A DNA stretch of 64,000 nucleotides from CAZBDV01 sp964490765 (GTDB taxonomy: Bacteria; Cloacimonadota; Cloacimonadia; Cloacimonadales; JAJBBL01): assembly GCA_964490765.1 (NCBI GenBank), contig CAZBDV010000004.1:1-64000 (forward strand). Direction: 5' to 3'. This document shows, piece after piece, positions 56,284 to 64,000 of this stretch. Within the stretch, counting starts at the first letter, position 1. The number at the start of each line of letters is the position of its first letter. Made by a program: the position numbers and the translations under genes. The notes beneath the pieces were generated by a model that ran no database searches, was not told the DNA's origin, and saw only the letters and a list, made by a program, of their open reading frames with translations.

Positions 56284-58029
56284 TCAGAGTCTATGACGCC
56301 AATCCCTCACTCTGGCATTATCTATCTTATCGTTTAACCAGTCTATAAACAGTTCCTCTTTCTGTTCCCGTAGAATTCTCTCTCTTAATTCTTCCCTGTC
56401 TGCTGGAGTCATAGCTCTGACATTCGCCGGGTATAGTTGATGAACAACCGGGATGAATACTCCCTCATCAGTCTCTACCGGCCTGGCTACTGACCTGTCC
56501 TTGCCTGAAATGAATATCGCTCTGGCTATATTGATCGGGTCAGTGGGTGAGAAATAGGTACTATGGTTGAATCTATCGAAATGAAAGACAGGGAAACCTT
56601 CACGTTCAGCCTCTTGAATGATTCTGTTATAACTATGATCTTTGTAGTACGTATCTCCTATGATCCTCGCTAATTCTCTCTGTCTCTCTCTGATTATGAT
56701 CTCTTTTATCTCATCATAAACATCGTGCAGAGGTTTATAATCAAGGCTCTGGCTCTCTACGACAGAGATCAATACAAAGGCCTGTAACTGATTATGGAAC
56801 ACAGGCTCGAATATGGTGCCCGGTTCAGAATTAATTGCTCTTTCTATTATTCTATCACTCTTACCCAGGATTGGTAAATAGGGATCATCAGGGGTGATGA
56901 TATCAGAAGTATGAAGTTGCAGGTCATATTCGTAAGCAGTGTTAGGAAGTCCTATCTCTGTAGCAAGTTCCCGCATATTGACGATTCTCTCGTATAGCTG
57001 GTCACGGGTTCTCTCAGAAGCTTTATGCTGAATGAATATCTCTCTTAGTTTGACCAGGTTTCTCGTTCTCGTCATTAGTTGGTATATTACCCATCCATCT
57101 TGCACAGCAAAGGGCCTGGTATATTCATCTTCGTTCAAACTATCCAGAGCAGCTCTAATCCGTGATGGGAATTCATTGAGTTCTACAAAGGGCATCTCAC
57201 CTCTATTGACTGAAGTCTGTGAATCCGAGACGATTCCGGCAAGAATAGGGAAAGAAGTGCTATCTTGCAACTCAGTGTAGACTGAGTCGATTTTTGTTTT
57301 TGTTGTCAGCGAATCTGTAGAGCTCGGGAGGAGTGGAAAGATTATATAATCGATTTTAGTATAAGGTTGAGCAAGAAAATCTATTCGGTGTTCATTATAG
57401 TACTCCCTGATCTCCCGGTCATGGATAATGAAATCTTTGAAAGACTCCGGTTGGATCCAGATAATGGAAACATTTGCAACTGAATTATAGACCAGATATT
57501 CATTCTCTAATTCCCGGTCTATTATCTCGTGATTATCGATTACTCTCTGTTTCAACTTCTCCATCGGGACATAAATATCGCTGTAATATTCTATCAGCCA
57601 GGAGAGATCAATCGGATCGTTATCCAGTAATGAACTGCGATACTTCTGATGATCGAAACGCCCATCTTCCTGGAAATGTCTTGAATCAAGGATCACATCA
57701 GGTACGTTAGACAGAAGAGTATCAAGTACTTCTCGCTGACTTACTGTAATCCTGTGTTCTCTTAACTGCTCCTGAAAAATTATTCCCTCTACAAGATTGT
57801 GAAAAGCCCTGTCACTGATCTCTTTCCTGGCAATGTCGTCTGGTGGAAGGCCTGTTCTTAGCACATAAGACTCGAATTGATTTCGCTGTGCTATCATATA
57901 CTCTTCCTGGGTTATTGGACGATTGTTGACCTTTCCTACGTATTCTGACGGCCTGCTTGTACAGGCGGAGAGCAATATAAGCAATGCCAGAACTGATATC
58001 ACTACAATTTGTTTATTCATTTTCTTCAT
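56284..58029 (-). CDS. Lipoprotein peptidyl-prolyl isomerase / SurA-PrsA-like chaperone
   Basis: 581 residues. Perfect lipobox 'LILLSACTSRP'. A SurA-N-like helical part (about 30-200, 'LVEGIIFQEQLREHRITVSQ') is followed by at least one parvulin domain (about 260-360, 'VNRGEMPFVELNEFPSRIRA ... PFAVQDGWVIYQLM'). A second, weaker parvulin-like region seems to follow. It likely helps fold exported proteins such as the tagged ones here. Confidence 0.85.
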   Translation of the reverse strand: MKKMNKQIVVISVLALLILLSACTSRPSEYVGKVNNRPITQEEYMIAQRNQFESYVLRTGLPPDDIARKEISDRAFHNLVEGIIFQEQLREHRITVSQREVLDTLLSNVPDVILDSRHFQEDGRFDHQKYRSSLLDNDPIDLSWLIEYYSDIYVPMEKLKQRVIDNHEIIDRELENEYLVYNSVANVSIIWIQPESFKDFIIHDREIREYYNEHRIDFLAQPYTKIDYIIFPLLPSSTDSLTTKTKIDSVYTELQDSTSFPILAGIVSDSQTSVNRGEMPFVELNEFPSRIRAALDSLNEDEYTRPFAVQDGWVIYQLMTRTRNLVKLREIFIQHKASERTRDQLYERIVNMRELATEIGLPNTAYEYDLQLHTSDIITPDDPYLPILGKSDRIIERAINSEPGTIFEPVFHNQLQAFVLISVVESQSLDYKPLHDVYDEIKEIIIRERQRELARIIGDTYYKDHSYNRIIQEAEREGFPVFHFDRFNHSTYFSPTDPINIARAIFISGKDRSVARPVETDEGVFIPVVHQLYPANVRAMTPADREELRERILREQKEELFIDWLNDKIDNARVRDWRHRL

Positions 58030-58075
58030 AGTTTTGAGTACCTCAAGTTATGTAACGCAACATATACCCCTTTTT

Positions 58076-58081
58076 TGTCAA
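58076..58081 (-). promoter_or_regulatory. Possible -35 (TTGACA) of the PPIase gene
   Basis: TTGACA on the minus strand 47 bases ahead of the start; TATATG follows 9 bases on. The divergent gene's TTGACA is at 58254-58259. Confidence 0.35.
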
Positions 58082-58253
58082 CTATTTCGCAAAAAAAACT
58101 CAAAACTCTCTTCAGGACAGGCTGTAACGGAAGGTTGAAAAAATTCTTGAGTACAGGAACTATGAGGAGAGATCAAACTGACCAATAGGGGAAAGGAAAG
58201 TATTACTGAAAACTAAAGGAAACAAGCCAGGAAAAATCTGAGGACTAATCTCC

Positions 58254-58259
58254 TTGACA
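58254..58259 (+). promoter_or_regulatory. Possible -35 (TTGACA) of the 881-residue protein gene
   Basis: TTGACA 51 bases ahead of the ATG, with TAAATA 20 bases downstream as a weak -10 candidate. Confidence 0.35.
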
Positions 58260-58310
58260 AAAATCGCATTACATCTCATTAAATAATTATTAAACTACAG
58301 GAGGCAAATT

Positions 58311-60956
58311 ATGAAGGTACATGTTGTGCTAACGCATCTAATAATTGCATTATTTCTCCTATCTTCTTCTCTTCTGGCAGCAGAGAGAACTCCAGAATGG
58401 TATGAAGAGAGAGGATTGGTATCAGAGACAGAAATTAGGGAAATACCTCATACAGGATCAAGAACGATGAGAGAGATACCCGAAGGGGGTATTCTTCTTA
58501 TTCCTGATAGTTCAGGAGACAGAGTTATGGGCTTCGACCCGATTTCCGGCGATCTGATTGATGCCAATTTTATCCCACCCCACTCTGATTATCTTTCAAC
58601 ACCTATTCATATTGTCATGAATGCTGAAGGAACTGGTCTGTTGATAACTGACCAGTTAGCAGATCTGGTTCAGAAATTCAGTTTTGATGGTGTCTATGAG
58701 GGTATCTTTGCACCTATTGGCGGTGTAAATAACAACATTCTTGATAATATTCGGGGTATGTATATCAGAGATGATGGCCATGCTCTGGTCACAGTTGCCA
58801 GTGGGGGTAATGCACACGCCATAGCGGAATTCGATACCGATGGTAACTATCTCGGTAACTTCATCGACAATAATGCCGGGGGCATGGCCGGACCGTGGTC
58901 AATAATATACCGCCCGGATTTTGATGATTATCTGGTCAGTACCAGCACCAGTAATGCTATCCACCGATTTGACTCCGATGGGATATCGTTAGGTTATTTT
59001 GTTCCATCCCTGAATTTCCCCGAACAGTTATACGAAACTTCCGAAGGTAATATTCTCGCTGCTACTTTCAGTACTCCGAGCGGTGTTTATGAATACGATA
59101 GTTCGGGAACTCAGATCGGGTATTATGGAGTAGTTACCGGCTTGAGAGGTGTCTATGAACTGGGGAATGGCAATATTCTGGTTACCAACGGCTCGGGAGT
59201 TTATGAGATTGACAGAAATAATACGATAGTCGATACAAAGATAACTGGTGTCAATGCCCGCTTTATCTCCTTTGTCGGACCGAGTATAGGATATGGTATT
59301 CCATTTGAAGAGGATTTTGAGGATGGTTCGCTTCCGGAAGATTGGGAGCAGGAACATATAGAGGGTAGTATTGACTGGTCATATCAGGATGGTGGACATA
59401 TGGGTAATCCTTCATCCGCTTTTGAAGGTGATTTCAATGCTTTCTACCGCTCTGATGTTGTTGGTGACAGCACGGTTCTGATTACACCTCCTCTCCTGAT
59501 CAGTAATGCTGTCAACCCATTGCTCAGATTCCAGCATGCACAGGCAGCCTGGGCCGGGTCACAGGATGAGTTGAATGTCTATTATAAAATTGGTGAAGAA
59601 GGAGATTGGATACTATTGGAGAGCTATGATAGCGATGTACCGGAATGGACAGAGAGAGAAATAGAGCTACCAGATGTTGATGATCTCTGTTATATCGGTT
59701 TTGAAGCTGTTTCTGGAGGGGGATATGGTGTCTGTATTGATCTGGTAGAAGTCTTCGATCATATCTATCCGATTATGGAGGTAACCCCTCTGGAATTTAA
59801 TGTCGTTCTACTCGAAGGAGAAAGCACTGTTGAGATATTAACGATCGGTAATGTCGGCACAGATGATCTGGAGTATGAGATCGACATTCTGGAACCTGCC
59901 GGTTGGTTAACAGTATCAGAACCAACAGGAACTATAGAACCTGGTGGATCTATCGAATTAGAACTCCTTATTGATTCAACAGGCTTGGAAGGAGATGAGG
60001 ATTATTCTGCTACTCTAATAGTCAGTGATAACTACTTCGATATGGAGGTTAACGTAGTAGTCAACCTTCATGTAGAGGCTCTTGTCCTCAATCCACCCCA
60101 GAATCTGGAAGGTCTTTACGTCTGGGAACCTTATTACTATACTGTTGATCTCTCCTGGGATGTTCCAGTAAATGGAAGAAACAGAGCATTCCGTTCCCGT
60201 GAGCTACTGGGATATAATGTATATCGACAGATTCTGCCTGAGGGTGATTTTGACCTTATCAATACTGAAATCGTCTCTGCTCTCTACTATACAGATGAGG
60301 ATGTAGACTTCGGTGAAGATTATGCTTATTATGTGACAGCTGTTTACACTGAAGGAGAATCAGAACCTTCGAATAGTATAGAGATCAATATCCCTGACGC
60401 TCAGCAGGTAGCACAGCCTACTGCCAGCCCGGAACCAGGGGAATATGAAGATTCGGTAACTGTAGAGTTACTCTGCGATACCGAAGAGGCTGAGATCAGA
60501 TTTACACTCAATGGAGAAGACCCTGATGAAGGATCAATGCTCTATGAAGAACCCCTGGAACTGACAGAGGATACAGTAATTAAGGCCCGCGCCTATAAAT
60601 CGCTCTATCTCCCGAGTGAGATGCTCGAAGCGGAATACACTATCGTAGTTTCAGCAGAGGATACTTCAGAGATAGCTCCTGTTACAGGCCTGTATCCAGC
60701 CTTCCCCAATCCTTTTAATCCCTCAACGACGATCTCCTTCTCTCTGGCTGATGAGGGTATGGTTACTCTAGAACTCTTCAATGCTCGCGGTCAGAAGATC
60801 AGGACCCTTGTCCGGGAATGGCGAGAGGCAGGCAATCATTCCGTTATATGGAACGGAAGAGATGAACAGGGAAATCCTGTGAGAAGTGGAATCTATTTCT
60901 ACAGGATGACTGCTGAGGATTATGAAACAGTAAAGAAGATGATGTTAATACAATAA
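58311..60956 (+). CDS. Secreted multidomain protein with C-terminal sorting domain
   Basis: 881 residues: signal peptide; an NHL/SMP-30-like beta-propeller (about 45-320, 'YELGNGNILVTNGSGVYEID'); a jelly-roll of the choice-of-anchor-J/MAM kind (about 325-485, 'EEDFEDGSLPEDWEQ'); a BACON/SPD2-like Ig domain (about 490-590); an FN3-like domain (about 594-700) with a short basic insert before 'LLGYNVYRQ'; a chitobiase/hexosaminidase C-terminal-type domain (about 703-785, 'ASPEPGEYEDSVTVELLCDT'); and a sorting domain (about 793-881, 'PAFPNPFNPSTTISF ... YFYRM ... KKMMLIQ'). Likely a surface carbohydrate- or protein-binding factor. AGGAGG ribosome site; followed by a strong terminator. Confidence 0.85.
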   Translation: MKVHVVLTHLIIALFLLSSSLLAAERTPEWYEERGLVSETEIREIPHTGSRTMREIPEGGILLIPDSSGDRVMGFDPISGDLIDANFIPPHSDYLSTPIHIVMNAEGTGLLITDQLADLVQKFSFDGVYEGIFAPIGGVNNNILDNIRGMYIRDDGHALVTVASGGNAHAIAEFDTDGNYLGNFIDNNAGGMAGPWSIIYRPDFDDYLVSTSTSNAIHRFDSDGISLGYFVPSLNFPEQLYETSEGNILAATFSTPSGVYEYDSSGTQIGYYGVVTGLRGVYELGNGNILVTNGSGVYEIDRNNTIVDTKITGVNARFISFVGPSIGYGIPFEEDFEDGSLPEDWEQEHIEGSIDWSYQDGGHMGNPSSAFEGDFNAFYRSDVVGDSTVLITPPLLISNAVNPLLRFQHAQAAWAGSQDELNVYYKIGEEGDWILLESYDSDVPEWTEREIELPDVDDLCYIGFEAVSGGGYGVCIDLVEVFDHIYPIMEVTPLEFNVVLLEGESTVEILTIGNVGTDDLEYEIDILEPAGWLTVSEPTGTIEPGGSIELELLIDSTGLEGDEDYSATLIVSDNYFDMEVNVVVNLHVEALVLNPPQNLEGLYVWEPYYYTVDLSWDVPVNGRNRAFRSRELLGYNVYRQILPEGDFDLINTEIVSALYYTDEDVDFGEDYAYYVTAVYTEGESEPSNSIEINIPDAQQVAQPTASPEPGEYEDSVTVELLCDTEEAEIRFTLNGEDPDEGSMLYEEPLELTEDTVIKARAYKSLYLPSEMLEAEYTIVVSAEDTSEIAPVTGLYPAFPNPFNPSTTISFSLADEGMVTLELFNARGQKIRTLVREWREAGNHSVIWNGRDEQGNPVRSGIYFYRMTAEDYETVKKMMLIQ

Positions 60957-61003
60957 TCAATGCTGAAAGAATTTCATTGAGGTGCAAGTAAGTATCGAGG
61001 AGA

Positions 61004-61031
61004 AGAGAGACGGGAAATTTCCCGTCTCTCT
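61004..61031 (+). terminator. Terminator of the 881-residue protein gene
   Basis: A 28-base perfect palindrome (61004-61017 with 61018-61031) that can form a hairpin with an AAATTT loop, then CTGTTT. Begins 47 bases past the stop. Confidence 0.8.
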
Positions 61032-61072
61032 CTGTTTAATAATCAGACTCGCGGAGCAAATCCACTCAGGTT

Positions 61073-61092
61073 ATTAGCTTGTGAAAGCTAAT
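61073..61092 (-). terminator. Hairpin after the 94-residue lipoprotein gene
   Basis: ATTAGCTT/AAGCTAAT 8-bp stem with a 4-base loop, 3 bases past the stop codon of the minus-strand gene. Confidence 0.5.
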
Positions 61093-61095
61093 ATC

Positions 61096-61380
61096 TTATC
61101 TTCTTTTTTTGCGGGTTAATGATAGTCCTCCAAAGCCTCCGAGAATGGCCAAATAGAAGCCAAAGTCATACCACCAGCCGATATTGTTGGCTTCATAAAT
61201 CCGCACACTCGGATTGAAAATCTGCCAAATCAGAGAGATTGGAGCTATCCAGCCATGCCATATACCCCAGAGAAATCCTGCCTTCCTGTTTTCCGAATGG
61301 CCTGTTGTGCCAGGAGCACAGGCAGTTATAAGTAACAGAGTAACCAATACCAGGCTCAAAACAATCATCATTTTTTTCAT
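61096..61380 (-). CDS. Small conserved lipoprotein
   Basis: 94 residues. GGAGGTGA ribosome site before ATG. Lipoprotein signal 'VTLLLITACAPGTTG', then 'GFLWGIWHGWIAPISLIWQI' and 'NNIGWWYDFGFYLAILGGFG', a pattern I recall in small hypothetical proteins across many bacteria. It has two further hydrophobic segments and a basic end 'RKKRR', so it is probably membrane-embedded. Function unknown. Confidence 0.8.
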   Translation of the reverse strand: MKKMMIVLSLVLVTLLLITACAPGTTGHSENRKAGFLWGIWHGWIAPISLIWQIFNPSVRIYEANNIGWWYDFGFYLAILGGFGGLSLTRKKRR

Positions 61381-61408
61381 ATTTCACCTCCTGCTTTAAA
61401 AGTCTGTT

Positions 61409-61822
61409 TTATTCTATACCAGAAATAGATTTCGGTTTAAGAGTGGTTTTGGGGATCCACATTGCGCGTAGATTATCTTTAAATCCGCAGATCTCATAGA
61501 AATCTCGATTTCCTTCCGTATAAGTTAGAAAGAAGTATGTACCTGCAAACTCATCAAGAATTCGAAGCAGCATCCTTTTTGCTATGCCTCTCTTCTGGTA
61601 TTCCGGCCTGACAACAACGTCGAAAATGCTGGTGTAGTAATGACCATCAGAGATAGCCCGTGCAAAGCCTATCAGCTTTTCTCCATCATAAGCAGTGATA
61701 TACCAGGAGTTACGAAAAGCATAGATTATGTCAGATTTCGACTTTTGCCATCCAACACTATTGAATACGCTGATTACCGCAGAAGCGGTAAGCTGATTGT
61801 TTTCTCGAAATTCGAGCTGCAT
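61409..61822 (-). CDS. GNAT-family N-acetyltransferase
   Basis: About 137 residues from ATG 61822; GGAGG (61831-61835) is 8 bases ahead. A further ATG at 61837 overlaps that site and is rejected. Acetyl-CoA motif A is 'VVRPEYQKRGIAKRMLLRIL' (the Q/RxxGxA loop), followed by 'FFLTYTEGNRDFYEICGF'. Substrate unknown. Confidence 0.87.
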   Translation of the reverse strand: MQLEFRENNQLTASAVISVFNSVGWQKSKSDIIYAFRNSWYITAYDGEKLIGFARAISDGHYYTSIFDVVVRPEYQKRGIAKRMLLRILDEFAGTYFFLTYTEGNRDFYEICGFKDNLRAMWIPKTTLKPKSISGIE

Positions 61823-61915
61823 GATAAGTTCCTCCATTATATACTATTACATTTCTCACTACATCTTCACAACGGAACATTCCTCGTAGGCATTGATTAC
61901 TTTTAGTTCAATCCA

Positions 61916-61929
61916 ATTGACATGTCAAT
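61916..61929. promoter_or_regulatory. Shared palindrome ATTGACATGTCAAT between divergent genes
   Basis: A perfect 14-base palindrome that puts a TTGACA hexamer on each strand: 61917-61922 (plus, trxA) and 61923-61928 (minus, GNAT gene). It lies about 90 bases from each start. It may give overlapping divergent -35 elements or be a regulator site. Confidence 0.45.
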
Positions 61930-62020
61930 CAATAACTGAAGAGAATAAGAGGAAAAAAAATTGCCATTCAGGTTTATTCTGATTATCTTGTCTGCAGAAT
62001 CATAAAACAATGGAGGAAAG

Positions 62021-62332
62021 ATGGCAGTATTAGAATTGAACAAAGATAATTTTGACAAAGAGACCGGTTCGGGAGTAACTCTGGTTGACTTCTGGGCTCC
62101 ATGGTGTGGTCCTTGCCGTATTATTGGACCTGTTGTTGAAGAGATAGCAGAAGAGATGGATAACATCAAGGTTGGTAAATTGAATATCGACGATAATCAG
62201 GAGCTGGCTGTGAAGTTCAATGTTATGAGTATTCCGACTTTGATAATATTCAAGGATGGCAAAGCAATGAGTTCAGCTGTTGGAGTAGTATCGAAAAAGG
62301 CCCTGATTGATAAGATCAATGCCGTTCTCTGA
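62021..62332 (+). CDS. trxA: Thioredoxin
   Basis: 103 residues with the active-site WCGPC in 'LVDFWAPWCGPCRIIGP', the cis-proline in 'MSIPTLIIFKDG' and the usual length. Reduces protein disulfides in the cytoplasm. GGAGG ribosome site; ends at a strong hairpin shared with yigZ. Confidence 0.96.
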   Translation: MAVLELNKDNFDKETGSGVTLVDFWAPWCGPCRIIGPVVEEIAEEMDNIKVGKLNIDDNQELAVKFNVMSIPTLIIFKDGKAMSSAVGVVSKKALIDKINAVL

Positions 62333-62366
62333 TCTGAGAATTAGATAAAGATATAAAATCACTAAA

Positions 62367-62398
62367 AAACGGGACAGTAAAATTATACTGTCCCGTTT
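62367..62398. terminator. Bidirectional terminator between trxA and yigZ
   Basis: 13-bp perfect stem AAACGGGACAGTA/TACTGTCCCGTTT with a 6-base loop. It sits between the convergent trxA and yigZ stops; T-rich on the plus side, A-run before the left arm gives Ts on the minus side. Confidence 0.85.
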
Positions 62399-62404
62399 CC
62401 TGTA

Positions 62405-63007
62405 TCAGTACTCTGTTTTCAGGTATCTATACTTCAAGATACCGGCATTCTGAGAGTTGTCCAGTAGTTCCTTCACATTGCTTTCTGGCAATGCTGATAT
62501 CATCAAGGTAACATCTGCTTGATAGTCGGCAGATAATATAGCTGCATCCAGTTCGAGCAGGGTATGCTTCAATTTGTCTGCTTGATTATAATCGGTGATG
62601 ATCTCGAAATAATCTTGGAGGATCATCTCTTTTAATCGGGTTCGTTTGATAGTTTCCTCTGTAATATGTCTGTAGGCCTCAATAAGCCCCCTGATACCTA
62701 ATTTGGTTCCTCCGAAATACCGTGTTACTACACATATGACATTGGAAAGCCGGTATTTCTGTAAGGCACCCAGAATCGGTTTTCCTGCTGTCCCGGAGGG
62801 TTCACCGGCATCAGAACAATGACTTGTTTCACCATTAATACCGATAACATACGCCCAGCAGTTATGTGTAGCGTCTTTATATCGTGTATTGATGGTATTG
62901 ACGAATTCTTTTACCTCTTCAGGGCATTCAACAGGTGCCAGATGCCCTATGAAATGGGATTTTCTTATCTGTTCCGAATACTCTATATCTTTTTCTATTG
63001 TGAACAT
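62405..63007 (-). CDS. yigZ: YigZ/IMPACT-family protein
   Basis: 200 residues of the UPF0029/IMPACT family. The N-terminal domain has 'SHFIGHLAPVECPEEVKEFV', 'ATHNCWAYVIG', 'DAGEPSGTAGKPILGALQ' and 'VICVVTRYFGGTKLGIRGLI'; the shorter C-terminal domain follows. Relatives bind ribosomes or nucleic acid; the bacterial role is not settled. Confidence 0.92.
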   Translation of the reverse strand: MFTIEKDIEYSEQIRKSHFIGHLAPVECPEEVKEFVNTINTRYKDATHNCWAYVIGINGETSHCSDAGEPSGTAGKPILGALQKYRLSNVICVVTRYFGGTKLGIRGLIEAYRHITEETIKRTRLKEMILQDYFEIITDYNQADKLKHTLLELDAAILSADYQADVTLMISALPESNVKELLDNSQNAGILKYRYLKTEY

Positions 63008-63042
63008 ACAGGCTTTTATTCTTTATTCCTGATTAATGAAGC

Positions 63043-64000
63043 TTAGAGCCCAACGGCATCATCTTCGGTATGATCTATCTTACAGGTTTCATGTAATTCT
63101 CTGAGGTATTTCCAGATAGGGAGATTGACTGGAGTTGCCTTAACTCCCCTTATCTTAGATTTTTGCAGAGAGTTATGTAGATAATCCTTATCGAAGTTCT
63201 GTTTTTTAGGGATACTCTCAAGCAGATTTTCTACCCGGTTTTTCCAGATAGAAGGTTCAACCCTCTCCATAGAGATGAGGCCAGCTTCGAAGAGAATTTG
63301 TAACATAGCGGGGAAAGTCAAGGATTTGGTCGGATTTTTGAGCAGTCTCTTCATTCCGTCATCAGAGAAGATAGATCCATCTATTTCCAGATAGGTCGGC
63401 TTCGGTAATATTAGATTAGCCGGGAGATTTTTATCGAGATGTGTATCAAGAGCAACGATGAAACAGGAACGGCTCCGGATGCTCAGTTCTGGTATAGAAT
63501 CGCTATAAACAAAGAGGAAATCGCTCTCTACTGGAGCATCTAACTCTTTAACATCTAGTATTCGGAAGCCATGCAGATTATTCCAGTCAGACGTTTCCAG
63601 TATTCCGGATCCTTCCGAAAAATCACAAACCTCGACCCCGAAGTCCCAGATTGCTTTAATAATATTCTCATCGAGATGATTCCGATTGTAGATGAATAGG
63701 GTTCTGGGAGAGAGCTTTCCGCTACTTTCATCATGAAACTTTTGTAACCCCTGCAGCAGATTCTGGCTGTTGTAAAGTTGATCAGCAAATTGGTTGAACC
63801 TGTTGTCATTGTCATTAATCAAGATCAATCTCTTGTTCTCTCTCTGATGATAACGGCAGACGGTTCTCAATGTATGGCTTATCTCACCCACGATAACGAT
63901 ATTTTCTGTCTTGCTCAGGTCCTCATAGGATATATTATTTCTCCTCTCTTGCAGAATGTCATCGCTAAATATACGCTTATAAGAAGATGAAACGAGTGTT
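63043..64000 (-). CDS. NuoG-like/molybdopterin-fold subunit, C-terminal part (cut by window end)
   Basis: The minus-strand frame is open from the stop at 63043 to the end of the window, so the gene's start is missing; a GTG at 63891 is internal. About 318 residues are visible. 'ENIVIVGEISHTLRTVCRYH' then 'LILIND' resembles the 'VVGANP...H...RR...LI.ID' strand of NuoG and related oxidoreductases. 'LPANLILPKPTYLEIDGSIF' resembles their 'ADVVLP...EKDGTF.N' region. No metal-cluster cysteines are in the visible part. It may be a subunit of an NADH-dependent hydrogenase or complex I-like enzyme; this assignment is tentative. Confidence 0.45.
   Translation of the reverse strand, partial: TLVSSSYKRIFSDDILQERRNNISYEDLSKTENIVIVGEISHTLRTVCRYHQRENKRLILINDNDNRFNQFADQLYNSQNLLQGLQKFHDESSGKLSPRTLFIYNRNHLDENIIKAIWDFGVEVCDFSEGSGILETSDWNNLHGFRILDVKELDAPVESDFLFVYSDSIPELSIRSRSCFIVALDTHLDKNLPANLILPKPTYLEIDGSIFSDDGMKRLLKNPTKSLTFPAMLQILFEAGLISMERVEPSIWKNRVENLLESIPKKQNFDKDYLHNSLQKSKIRGVKATPVNLPIWKYLRELHETCKIDHTEDDAVGL

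Noticed and set aside
1..64000. tRNA or rRNA genes, CRISPR arrays, insertion sequences, prophage, defence or toxin-antitoxin systems
   Set aside because: Scanning all intergenic gaps showed no T-loop (GTTCGA-type) cloverleafs, regular short repeats, transposases, terminal inverted repeats or two-gene toxin modules.

Overview
The window looks like chromosomal DNA of an uncultured, Gram-negative-type, amino-acid-fermenting bacterium, most likely of the Cloacimonadota (WWE1) or a close relative in the wider Bacteroidota/FCB neighbourhood. The reasons are three secreted proteins ending in the 'FPNPFNP ... GxYFYR ... RKM' type C-terminal sorting domain, many lipoproteins, SurA/EnvC-like envelope factors, and a metabolism of glutamate dehydrogenase, a fused histidine-degradation enzyme (FtcD), an acyl-CoA dehydrogenase and a KamA-family radical SAM protein. 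The phylum is inferred; no rRNA or tRNA gene was seen. Coding density is high and base composition is even, and I see no insertion sequence, prophage, integrase, CRISPR array or other sign of a mobile island. LAYOUT: 1-9961 (minus) holds the 5' part of a secreted protein gene and one giant 3154-residue modular surface protein. 10376-17259 (plus) holds an EnvC-like factor and a tight operon: Sua5/phosphatase fusion, purL, rnhC, a half-size EamA transporter and a 2-hydroxyacid dehydrogenase. 17521-22772 (plus) holds ftcD, trmJ, an acyl-CoA dehydrogenase and gdhA. 22923-27954 (plus) holds a hexapeptide acyltransferase, a DPM-type glycosyltransferase, rlmD, a frameshifted envelope gene and the KamA-family protein. 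27960-36988 (minus) is an information-processing cluster, transcribed yebC, ruvC, ruvA, rsmB, a PASTA protein, gyrB, gyrA, lipoprotein. An EF-G-like GTPase (minus) is followed by three tandem small heat-shock genes (plus) behind a near-consensus CIRCE operator, then an Nfu-type iron-sulfur protein. 41357-48330 (minus) holds gpsA, a YhcC-type radical SAM protein, a 1080-residue membrane/coiled-coil protein and a TPR protein. 48508-53991 (minus) holds an RCC1-repeat lipoprotein, a tagged secreted protein and a large lipoprotein. 54265-64000 is mixed: queH, a deoxyhypusine-synthase-like unknown, DUF5683-like, a parvulin-type lipoprotein chaperone, an 881-residue tagged protein, GNAT, trxA, yigZ and a truncated NuoG-like gene. 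HOW IT FITS: several envelope genes probably serve one surface economy, with tagged export substrates, lipoproteins and a parvulin chaperone. The most striking observation is that all six FN3-like domains I can trace in the giant protein, and one in the 881-residue protein, carry an insertion at the same internal point, just before a conserved '(L/I)xGYxVYR' strand. The inserts range from a few basic residues to whole jelly-roll domains. Other points worth following are the CIRCE/sHSP operon, a poly-G frameshift in an envelope gene, a partly degenerate EnvC LytM domain, and the Sua5-phosphatase fusion.
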